Shown here: one piece after another, positions 13,600 through 22,269 of the stretch
Numbering within the stretch: position 1 is the first letter of the stretch
Layout: each line of letters opens with the position of its first letter
Source: Pithys albifrons albifrons
Lineage: Eukaryota > Chordata > Aves > Passeriformes > Thamnophilidae
Assembly: GCF_047495875.1 (NCBI RefSeq)
Contig: NC_092466.1
Coordinates: 14,628,561-14,692,560, forward strand
Length of the DNA: 64,000 bases
Direction: 5' to 3'
Position numbers and translations under genes: made by a program
The notes under the pieces: generated by a model
Database searches by the model: none
Told to the model about the DNA's origin: nothing
Seen by the model: the letters and a program-made list of their open reading frames with translations, nothing else

Positions 13600-13940
13600 C
13601 AGATGGAGTTAAGTGGAGGCTCAGTCATTTGTTTTGCTTTGAATTCAGCTGATTGGTCTGCTGAAAAAATTCAAAATTAAAGAACAATAAATAATTTATT
13701 ACTTTATTTACTTTAATTCAATAAATTGCTTCTCCACAAATTAAGATATATTGCTTCAAATTAAATGTTTCATTAAATCTGAGATTAAACTTTTGGGGGC
13801 TGGGGAAAGTAAGAGTTTTTAATTTGGCTAAAACCACGAAAACTGCCATTTGCCATTGCTTTAATTGCAAACTCTGGAACAAATATGACACAAATCTTAC
13901 AAACCGCAGTTGTGCTGATTTGGTGTCTGCTTCCACTCCC
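13600..13940. promoter_or_regulatory. Candidate AT-rich noncoding element
   Basis: An AT-rich island within higher-GC flanks, dense in ATTAAA, AATTAA and TTTAATT cores typical of homeodomain binding, with no repeat signature. It ends in GC-balanced sequence containing AACCGCAG, a RUNX-type core. It is either a regulatory block or simply AT-rich DNA. Conservation is not tested. Confidence 0.3.
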
Positions 13941-13949
13941 CTGGGAGAT

Positions 13950-15970
13950 CAATGGGTTTTTCGTTCTGATTCTCCCAGGGTGACACAAGGCTGCAGACTT
14001 TCAGTTGCAAGTTCACAGGGAGCACATCTCTAATCCCAACCAAACCTCACAGGAACAAGCCTTAATTGAAGCACTTTGTGCCTCTTAGACTTTGCAGGGT
14101 CTTGTTTCTCCACAACCTCGCTTCATGGGTGAAATGGTCATAGTGGCTGTGCTCCAGACACACTGTATGCTCTTTGTTTTAAATATATATATTTAACTTC
14201 CTCTTGGTTGATGCCCTGTGCTGAGACTCTTGAAGGTGCTATTTCAGCCATATGCTATATCCCAGTCTCCAAATGAGGTCTTCACCTCTCTCTCATGTCT
14301 CTTTTCTGGAGGTCTTATACATGCAGAGCTCTTCTAGAGATTCTCACTAAGAATGGCCAAGACAAAGAGATGAACAGCATAGACAGACTTGCACAGGTGG
14401 AAATCTATGTAGACTGAAGTCAATGGGTTTGCTAGTTCTCCGGGCAGTGATCTGTTTTGTGCTGCACCTAGCGTGAGAGAGCTATAGAGTGGGATCTCTG
14501 GGACCTGTCTGGCTGCTGCATGTTAGTACCAGCTTATGTAATTTATCAGGGACTACTGGAGGGGCTCCCAGTTAGCACATGCCTCCCTAGGTGCTCAAGA
14601 ACCTATGCACTGGTACAGCCACTACAGAGCACCTCAGTGCCCTGTGACAAAGTCTGTGCTTCTTAATTTAGGAACAACCTGCACAAACACAGTTGTGGGA
14701 GCAAATAATTGCTAAAGGGCTTCTATTCTTTCTTCTTGGACTCTGCAAGCAGAAGAACTGCAGGTGCTATAAAACAGTTCTGAAGGAATACTCCCTCCCT
14801 TGTCCAACCCCTGGTTGGCAGGCTTTGAATGACAAAAATGCTGAAAGTAGTTGCTTGTGACTGTATTCTTTTTGGTGCCCTCTTCTCCCATGGCTGCAGG
14901 CTTACCACTCTGTGTCCTTCGCATGTGATGGTATCTGCTGTAGATTTGCAAAATTGGTACCATGGTTGCCTTTCACAAGAGGGTTAGAGCAGCAAAAGGA
15001 GTGTTTGGGGCTTTGGGTGGTGTCTGACAGAGGGAGAAGACCTGGTGATGCCTCTTCTGGGCTGCTCTGAACAGAGCTGGTAGGAACCTGAGCAGAGAGA
15101 AGGCTCTGTGCTTCATTTCTTTTTCCCACCTTTCCTGTGAGGGCCTTTTTGCTTTCAGGAGAGGTCTCCCTTTAGGGAATCTTCTAAAGGGCTTGAAAAA
15201 TTTCCTTTTCTGAGTTGTCCTTCAGGCATCAAATAGCAGGGGTGTACCCCATGAGGAATGGGGTGCACATGGGGCAAGGGAGTTAGTTCTGCCGGCAGGA
15301 TCCCGAACTCCATCCCTGAGCAAGGAATGATGCTGGAGAAGCAACCTCTGAACTGCATGTGTGCCAGCTCCTGGAACTCAGCTTGGGGCTCCTGAGCTCG
15401 TTGGGTCAGTGGCAGAGGGCAATTTCTTTTGGATCTATGAGTCATAACATCCCTCTGCAATATGGGGAAAGCCACAGTCACTGCGGCAAGTGGGCTTTTG
15501 CCAGACAAGCTCTCTTATGTACTTACTATGCAAGTCAAGAGTATTTACAGGAGATCTTGCTGCCTGTAACTTAAAGCTTTAGCGAAACAAATTGGAATTG
15601 CCTTCTGGAGGCCATTGTTATAAATTACAGCCCCAACATCTGTCCACATCTGCAATGTCTAGACAACCCGTCTCAGCTAGAAGAGGGAGGGTGGGGGAGG
15701 CTGTGATCACAGTGGGGAGAGGAAGAAAAGGGCTTACGCTGGGGCTTGTGCCAAGAACCCCGGCTCATGCAGCCCCTCTGCTTTAGAGCATGCTGCTCAA
15801 AGCAAGGTCCAGCCCAGTCAGGAGGGACTTCCAGTGGCATCCAAGGGAGGAGGAGACACATCTGCCTTCCTCCATTGCAGATTGATACCAGCAATGAATT
15901 TGGCCCTTGGAAGTCTTGACTGCTGTTGCCTCATTTATTGTATGTTTGAGGATGTGAGGGAAAGCAGAGC
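13950..15970. other. Intergenic DNA, nothing recognised
   Basis: No gene, RNA or repeat of note on either strand apart from a short TA run near 14183-14194. Confidence 0.5.
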
Positions 15971-16009
15971 CTTCAGGCAGCCTTGTTCCCAGCTTTTCCC
16001 TGGCCCCTG

Positions 16010-16340
16010 CGCAGTGCTTGCGATAAAGAGGCCAGGCCGTCAGCTGAACGATTGTATTTTTTTTACAGTTCCTAGCGCAAACCTTCTCATTTATATGTAA
16101 AGTAGCCATTAGTCATAGCTCTGTTCCCTCACACTGCCTGATGTACAATCACATTTTGCAGTGGATGAATCTTTCCACACAGCTGCTCTGCTATGAATAA
16201 TCCGTTGCCGGGCCCATAAATCAGAAAAAAATCATGCACCTCCTTTGCCTGATCCTTACACAAAGTCATATATTTTACATGAGGACAAGCTAAATATTCA
16301 TGAGGCTTTAAAAGGCTGTTCTGACTACAAGGTATGCGTT
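16010..16340. promoter_or_regulatory. Candidate noncoding element with HOX-PBX motif
   Basis: Repeat-free block containing CCATAAATCA at 16214-16223, whose complement TGATTTATGG is a consensus for PBX with posterior HOX proteins. Nearby are TTTATATG, CTATGAATAAT and AAATATTCATGAGG. Isolated CpGs are kept (GCGATAAAG, GAACGATTG, CTAGCGCAA, ATCCGTTGCCGGG). No open frame or repeat explains it. Enhancer function is inference. Confidence 0.42.
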
Positions 16341-16349
16341 GGGGTTGTT

Positions 16350-19180
16350 TTTGTTCCATCGGGTCAGGTTTGGTGGTGTTTGGGTTTGTTTTTCATCCTT
16401 GTAAGACGAAGTCTTTCGTTCCCCTTTGCCACCCTTCAGGCAGAAACACTGAGATCCCGGCAATGATCCATCCTCTGGACTCATGTTTGCTGAAGGACTG
16501 ATGAATTTGTCATTGCTGCTGTCTCAAGGACAGGCTGATGGAAGGTGCTGCAAACACAAGAGGATGCATCCCAGGGGAGGCAGCTTAGCCTCAGAGAGTG
16601 AAGAAGCTGCTTTTGGGTTAAAGGGGCGCTTCCAGATCCGTGCTGGGGCCACCTGGCTGGCTAGGAGTTGGGGCACATGTTTCTGTATGTGCCTCAGCCT
16701 GGTGTTCAACACTGGGGCCTCCAGCAAGACTAGGTCAAACTGGGAAGGCTGCTGACAATGGCTGTAGACCCTGTTCAAGAATATTGTTGTCACCCTGATT
16801 TCTTTTAATCCATCTTTTAAACAAAGCACCTACATAGTCTGCGGAGAGGACTGGGAACAGGGCTTCAGCATCACCTGCTTTCCAGTGGCCAAGCGAATCT
16901 GGTGGCAGAACAGCACCACACAGCCACAGTGGTGAGATGGGAAACTGGGAAATGAGCTCAGGTTGACCTGATCAGGATTCCTGTGAGGATGCCCAGCTCT
17001 CAGGATCTGGCCTTCCTGAGACATTCCCCCAACTCTGCTTGGCCGTACAAAACCTCCAGAGGCAGTGATGATGCTGCTCCTGCAGGGAGGGCTCAACCCC
17101 ATGAGGATCAGGAGACCCCAACAAGTGTGAAGACAAGAGGTTTTTAACCTGGTATCTGCTGAATTAGCAGCTCCCCATAACTGAAGGGACCAGTCTCATC
17201 CTTCCCTGGCCTGGAACACAATTTCCACCCACCCTTGCAGTAACTCCACCATTTGTCTGATGTCAAGAAAAGTCAGTTTGACTGGCCAACAAAGAAACAC
17301 GTAGTTTATATTTCCCAAGCATCATTTTCCTGCCACTACAGTGAACAAAAACAGCTCACTATGCTAGCAAACAAGTTTGGGAGCTGACAGAAAGTGAGAG
17401 GAGGAAGCACACGGCTGGCAGAGACAGGAGAGGGGATGCAGCTTCCCTTTTCAGCAGCACAAGGGATACAATCAGCTCAACCTGTAATGTCAATCCACAG
17501 CCTGACTGTTGTGGTTTCTCTGCAGACAAGCCTCTCTCTCTGGTCATCCCTTCCATATGTGCAGCCTTACACATCTCCTTATACCAGGTAATGAGTACTG
17601 TTCTCAGTGAATCTAATTCATACCATGTAGTCTTAGACTCTCCTTTTGCTCTTGCATCACTGAGTGTCAAAGTACCTTTGTCCTAAAAACCCCCTTTGCC
17701 CACAGGCTGCAGGGACCCATCCTGCCCCCAGTTTCTCCAGGCCTCTGCACACCAAGCCGCTTTAGCTGAGATGCCTGTGTGAAATGTCACCATCATGGAT
17801 GAGCTGAACCACTGGGATGTTTCTGGGTACAGAGGCCCCTGTCACCTTCTCACAAGCTCTTATGCTATTAGACAATGCTTGTGTGCTCACCACTGAAACA
17901 CCCTAAGTAATGGCTGCTGCTGCTGCCGCCAAGTTCTTGCAGGACAAAGGGAATAACAAAAGGTTCTTCCACCAAAGTGCTCTCTTCTTTTAACTTCCCT
18001 TCCTTTTTGCTCCAACTTGGAAAGAATGAAGTCAAGGCACTGCCAAAGCAGAGGAAAACAAGGCCAAGCACACACAGATGGTGACTCCACAAATTTAATT
18101 TAAAATCATCCTTTATTATTCAAAATATTAAAATGCAGGCAATAATGCCCAAAGGAACTGCACTGATTAAAGCTCCCTAATGTTTCATGGCCAAATCTTG
18201 CTGCTTCCACCAAGGGTCACTGGGACCCCACAGAAGAAGTGAAACCTCTCTGGAATGCAGAGAAAGGTAGGGCTGTACCTGCTGTAGATCACTTAACCAG
18301 TTACTTACTGACCCAATCAGCTTCACTTGAAGCAAAGCACCAGCTGTTCCTTACCCAATTAATGATTGCCACAGCAAATTAACATGGCGTTACACCAGGC
18401 GTGGATGTGGTCCACAGAGTCCAGAATGCACAGAGCAATATGCTATTGCAAAAATAATCACAGTAATATCTTTACCGTTAGGTAGCATCCTTCATCTGGA
18501 AGGATGCTGAGGTCCCTGAGCACTACATGGCTCACTTCATGCAACGTGCTCTGCAGTGAGGGGGTGGAGGGCAGGCAGAGGGGATATGGTTGCTGTTTCA
18601 GGGGAAAGTAAAGAGGAGCTGGGCAGGGCAGCTCTACTGTGGCAGAGACAGCATTGACCACACATATCTGGTTCCTGCAATTCAAATAAATCACTGTTTA
18701 ATTGGTTGTAAATCTGCTGAACTTGAAGTGTGCCTTCCCCCTACCTTATGCACCACAGACCTCTCCAATACCTCTCCTCCTGCAGTATGATGTGACATCC
18801 CAATGGCGCAGGGCTGTGGCACAGATCTGGTGGGTGTCATGCCTTGATGTGCTGGCCATTCTCCTCCTCTGGCTGCAGTGGACATAGCAAGCTGGTGGGT
18901 GCAGAGCTGGCCATCCAGCTGCACTGAACATCCTGTGGTGGGAAGGAACCACAAGGCTGGGCTGCAGATGCAGGGATGCAGAAGTTCATATGGCAAGGTA
19001 TTACTCTGTTTTCAGCGCTGCTGGGCCAAGTGCTGCCTTTCTGAGTCCTTCTTCGCCTCTCTATGCTGTGGTGGAGACCATTGCCCTGTCCCTCTACAGT
19101 TGTCCTGCATTGTGGGATCCTGCTGGAGTATGGGAGAAGAACAAAGCCACTATCTTCTTCCACTAAGTTTAAGTCCAGCA
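16350..19180. other. Intergenic DNA, nothing recognised
   Basis: Mixed sequence with a T-rich patch near 16345-16400 and an AT-rich patch near 18090-18140. No gene, RNA or clear transposon was identified on either strand. Confidence 0.5.
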
Positions 19181-19189
19181 CCTAAACAC

Positions 19190-19610
19190 TCATTAGTTTT
19201 GGCTCCACATAGTTCATGCTTTTTATGACCCACAGACATTAATCCCCTATAAATTACAGTCCAGACAGATCAATCAGCCTGGAGGGCTTTGGGACACTCG
19301 TGTCTAGCGCTGAAGCATTACATTTTTCAATTTTCCTACAATTAGGCCAGCATCAGATATTATTGACAAATAAACCATGCAATCAAAGCCTTCATCCTGT
19401 CACGCTGCTGCAAAAAGGATCCATTTTCATCCCAGCCAACTGCAGGATGCCCAGAGGGAGAAGACATGGGAGAGCCATGCCCCAAGCACTGGAGGCCCCT
19501 GGTTGCCTGCAGTACTGTTACAGGAGCCATCCCTTTGTAATTATAGGACTCCCTCATTATAATTACTGTTATTTATATAATTGTGGTGAGTGTTTTCAGT
19601 GCTGTCAGCA
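19190..19610. promoter_or_regulatory. Candidate noncoding element with PBX, OTX-type and HOX motifs
   Basis: Contains TTTTATGAC (posterior HOX/CDX type, 19222-19230), TAATCC (K50/OTX type, 19240-19245) and ATCAATCA (PBX consensus, 19269-19276) within 55 bp. Further on are ACAATTAGG, ATTATTGACAAATAAA and, from 19540, a second ATTA-rich patch. It is repeat-free and lies about 2.2 kb upstream of the BTRC promoter. Reading it as an enhancer is inference. Confidence 0.4.
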
Positions 19611-19649
19611 GTCTGGAAAATGCCCAGCCCCAGTACAGCCAAGCGTTCC

Positions 19650-21020
19650 AGGCATTTCAGTGCTAAGAGTCTGGTCTTAAAGCATGATGGTGAAGAGCAT
19701 GGCTGGGCCAGTCCAGGAATAGCAGCCTATGTCCTGGTGACCTGAAAGCTTTATTTGGAAGATTCCTATGCCTTGGGATTGTAAAGGAAGAACATAAGGT
19801 TATCCCTGCCTCCTTCTCGCAGGCCACTGCTCTGGAAGTGTAGCTCATCCCAGCATCACACCCTGCATGGGTTGACATTCCCTGTCACCTCTGCTGTGTC
19901 ATTGGCTGCAGGGGACACTCCTGGCACTGGATCATGAGTTGCCACCTAGGTCACATGTCCCTGCAAGAAATTCAGTAATGGGCATATTCCCTGCATCCTT
20001 CGTTTTCTCTCTGATGACCTTGACTAGAAATCTGAAGGAGATTCGGTGTTTAGAGAAAACGAGGGAAGAGGCTGGTACTCAGGAGATGCTGGTACTTGAG
20101 GCTAGAAGCTTCACTTTTGTTCCTGTGTCAAAGACAGGAGTGAAAAGAATGTGTTTAAGCTGTATGTGGGCAAGCAAGCACTAATGTTTGTGTCTGGCTT
20201 CTTTGCATCTGAATAGGAAGATGTTCAGGGTATGTTACTGAAGATGCAGAGTCTAATATATAAATGCAGCAAGGATGAGAACCTGACTGTTTTACTGGAT
20301 GACAAACTGCCTAGAAATCAGTGTCATGTCTGCTGTAGAGAAGTAAAAACTTATCAGGGTCTTACAGTCAATACTAAAGACACAAGAAATAATTCCTGTC
20401 TGCTGCTACATGCAAAGTGGCTTTGGCTTTTAGGTACACTGTGAAAAATGTAGGAAAACTGGAAAAAGATGAGACAAATTTGATAAATGCAAGAGAATTA
20501 GAAGTAACGACTGCCACAGACTGAGCTGGTCTTTTAGGGTGTGCAACTGAGAAGGTTAAAGAGAAACAAGGGGGGATATGCTAAATACTCCAGTCTGTGT
20601 GCAACTGCTATTCAAGGGATGCTGATCAATTATTATTTTTCTTTGTTGCTTGGTACAGCAAAGAGCACTTGTCCCAGTTTTCAGGGAAAATTGATTTAGA
20701 AACACTATTAGAAAAAAAAGCAAAGTGTAAGGGCACCAAAGAACCACGGGAGGCTGTTTATGTGAGGAATTTACAACATGGCTTTGAATAAACATCGCTC
20801 AGGAATGATGTCAGCGCACTTGATCCATTCCAGTGATGTAAGTTTTCCTGTTTCACATCCCCTGTGGACCTTCAGACCAGCTTTCTCTCTGAATGGAAGT
20901 CACCAGATATTTTTGGTATCCCCGTGCAGGGGGTTCACTTTAGAAGGTTTAGCAGCAACAATCGACTTGAACACCAACAGTGTGCGAGCATGGAACGCTG
21001 CTGGAGCCAAAGCGTGGGAG
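19650..21020. other. Intergenic DNA just upstream of BTRC, nothing recognised
   Basis: No gene or RNA recognised. The stretch becomes GC-richer after 20980, where it runs into the CR1 fragment. Short open frames on both strands look incidental. Confidence 0.45.
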
Positions 21021-21029
21021 CAGCAGAGC

Positions 21030-21357
21030 CCTCCTAGGGAAGTGGAGGGACAGGGGCCGAACCCTTCACCCTCGTGGCCAGGGACAGGACTGCAGGGAAC
21101 GGCCTGGACTGAGTCAGGGGAGGTTTAGGTTGGACATCAGGAGAAGGTTCTTCACCCAGAGGGTGGATGGGCACTGAACAGGCTCTCCAGAGCAGTGGGC
21201 ACAGGGCAAGCCTGGCACAGGTCACGTGTTCGGACAGAGGTCTCAGGCACATGGTAGGATTCTTGCGATGGTCCCGTGCAGGGCCAGGAGCTGGAATCGA
21301 TGATCCTGATGAGTCCCTTCCAATTCAGCATCTTCTGTGACCGTGATTCTAAGATTT
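21030..21357 (+). mobile_element. CR1 LINE 3' end (sense strand plus)
   Basis: Carries the characteristic order of a bird CR1 3' end: GGTTTAGGTTGGACATCAGG, AGAAGGTTCTTCACCCAGAG, GGCACTGAACAGGCTC, GAGCTGGAATCGATGATCCT, TCCCTTCCAATTCAGCATCT and a terminal TTCTGTGACCGTGATTCTA. CR1 is the dominant LINE family of birds. This copy is 5'-truncated, as almost all are, and contains no intact ORF. It sits about 170 bp upstream of the CpG island, separated from it by a minisatellite. Confidence 0.85.
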
Positions 21358-21440
21358 GAGGTGTTAATGGCCGAGAGCGCGGGGCGGTGACCTGGGATCC
21401 AGACGTACGCCCCATGGGGAAGGTCTGCGGCAGGGGACGA

Positions 21441-21520
21441 CCCTCCCTCTGTCCGTCCCTCCCTCTGTCCGTCCCTCCCTCTGTCCGTCCCTCCCTCTGT
21501 CCGTCCCTCCCTCTGTCCGT
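21441..21520 (+). repeat. 16-bp minisatellite, exactly 5 copies
   Basis: Unit CCCTCCCTCTGTCCGT repeated five times without a mismatch (21441-21520), directly upstream of the BTRC CpG island. Perfect identity between copies indicates recent expansion or homogenisation. The strand is almost pure pyrimidine. The open frames crossing it are artefacts of the periodicity. Confidence 0.95.
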
Positions 21521-21589
21521 CCCCCTCCGCCCGCGCGCCCGTGCCCACCCAGAGCCTGCGCATCCGTCGCACTATCGCGGCCCTATAGA

Positions 21590-21608
21590 ACTACATCTCC
21601 CGTCGGCC
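21590..21608 (+). promoter_or_regulatory. ZNF143-like site 1
   Basis: ACTACATCTCCCGTCGGCC resembles the ZNF143/STAF promoter motif, whose core is ACTACAATTCCCAG. The 5' half matches well and the 3' half poorly. It lies about 270 bp upstream of the BTRC ATG. Confidence 0.5.
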
Positions 21609-21665
21609 CCCACCACAGCGAGTGGCACATGCGCCAACCGGATCCCGACGTTCCCCTGCCCCGAG

Positions 21666-21684
21666 GCTTGCTGGGATTTGTAGT
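21666..21684 (-). promoter_or_regulatory. ZNF143 site 2 (near-consensus)
   Basis: Plus strand GCTTGCTGGGATTTGTAGT. On the minus strand this reads ACTACAAATCCCAGCAAGC, a near-consensus ZNF143/STAF site (ACTACAATTCCCAGAATGC type). It is the best of the three copies in the BTRC promoter and has the opposite orientation to its neighbours. Confidence 0.7.
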
Positions 21685-21726
21685 TCTACTCCCCGGTCTG
21701 GGCCCTTGCTGGTAGCACGGTCGGGG

Positions 21727-21745
21727 ACTCCATTTCCCGTGGGCC
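21727..21745 (+). promoter_or_regulatory. ZNF143-like site 3
   Basis: ACTCCATTTCCCGTGGGCC matches the ZNF143 motif with one change in the ACTACA half. It lies 10 bp upstream of the NRF1 palindrome, a common pairing in CpG-island promoters. Confidence 0.55.
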
Positions 21746-21754
21746 TGCGGGGCA

Positions 21755-21764
21755 GCGCATGCGC
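21755..21764 (+). promoter_or_regulatory. NRF1 palindrome
   Basis: GCGCATGCGC is a perfect, self-complementary NRF1 consensus site about 113 bp upstream of the BTRC ATG. A weaker NRF1-like half site, GCACATGCGCCA, lies at 21625-21636. Its ATG (21759) opens a frame out of phase with BTRC, so it would be an upstream start codon if transcription begins 5' of it. Confidence 0.75.
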
Positions 21765-21876
21765 GGCGCGGGCGGCGGGGCGCGGTGGGGGGGCGCGGGG
21801 CAGTGCAGGTTCCCGTCTGCGCTGGCTGAGGCCTTCACCGAGCGGGGGGGCGGCCCCGGCCCGGCCCCGCGGGACG

Positions 21877-21924
21877 ATGGACCCGGCCGAGGCCGTCCTG
21901 CAGGAGAAGGCGCTCAAGTTCATG
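21877..21924 (+). CDS. BTRC: BTRC coding exon 1 (start codon to first splice donor)
   Basis: Sixteen codons, MDPAEAVLQEKALKFM, identical as far as I recall to the N-terminus of vertebrate beta-TrCP1. BTRC is the F-box/WD40 receptor of the SCF (SKP1-CUL1-RBX1) E3 ligase. It recognises phosphodegrons of the DSGxxS type in beta-catenin, IkB and other proteins, so it acts in Wnt and NF-kB signalling in cytoplasm and nucleus. The ATG has a strong context (A at -3, G at +4) and lies in a CpG island. The exon ends ATG|GTGAGG, a consensus donor at 21925 in phase 0. The reading frame joins exon 2 (49224) without disruption. These residues precede the dimerisation, F-box and WD40 regions, none of which lies in the window. 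The frame is also open upstream to an ATG at 21622, so an extended start cannot be excluded, but the family start is the one used here. Identification is firm because exons 1 and 2 match in order. Confidence 0.95.
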
Positions 21925-21969
21925 GTGAGGGGCCGGCGCGGGTGACGGCGGCGAGTGGGCATCTGTGCG

Positions 21970-22062
21970 TGTGGAGGGGCTGGGGGGGGGGCGGGGTTGG
22001 AGGGGGCGATGGAGCGGAGGGCAGTGGGGAGGGGGACCGGGGGGAGGCAGGGCCAGGCCGGA
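21970..22062 (+). other. G-quadruplex-prone tract at the start of intron 1
   Basis: Multiple G-runs of 3-9 bases separated by short loops begin about 45 bp after the exon 1 donor, on the transcribed RNA's sense strand. Such first-intron G-rich tracts downstream of CpG-island start sites are common and can fold in nascent RNA or in R-loops. The sequence supports only the potential. Confidence 0.6.
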
Positions 22063-22269
22063 GCCGCCGGGCTGTCGGGCGGGGGAGGTTGGTGAGCGGC
22101 GCTCGGAGACGGGGAGGGGATGCCTGCCGGGGAGGGGATGCGTGCCCAGAGCGGGGTCCCCAGATCCGCGGAAAAGGAGCATTGGGAGGAGGGGGAGGGG
22201 GCTCCAGGTGCCACCTGGGAGCGGCGGAAGGGAAACGAGTGAGGCAGGACCTGGCAGAGGGGCCCAGAG

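Larger units (their letters stand above)
21530..22260 (+). promoter_or_regulatory. BTRC: BTRC CpG-island promoter and 5'UTR
   Basis: A dense CpG and GC block rises abruptly from moderate-GC flanks and covers the BTRC start codon and the first 330 bp of intron 1. No TATA box is visible. Three ZNF143-like motifs and a perfect NRF1 palindrome lie 110-290 bp upstream of the ATG, the arrangement of a TATA-less, dispersed-start housekeeping promoter. Transcription probably starts between the NRF1 site (21755-21764) and the ATG, which would give a 5'UTR of roughly 100 bp; this is inference. Long open frames on both strands here, including 231 codons on the minus strand at 21591-22286, are by-products of GC richness. 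A divergent upstream transcript is plausible for such an island, but nothing in the sequence proves one. Confidence 0.88.

Noticed and set aside
1..21500. LBX1 coding sequence, expected near BTRC in vertebrates
   Set aside because: No homeodomain motif (WFQNRRAKLKR type) in any frame. The gene must lie outside the window.
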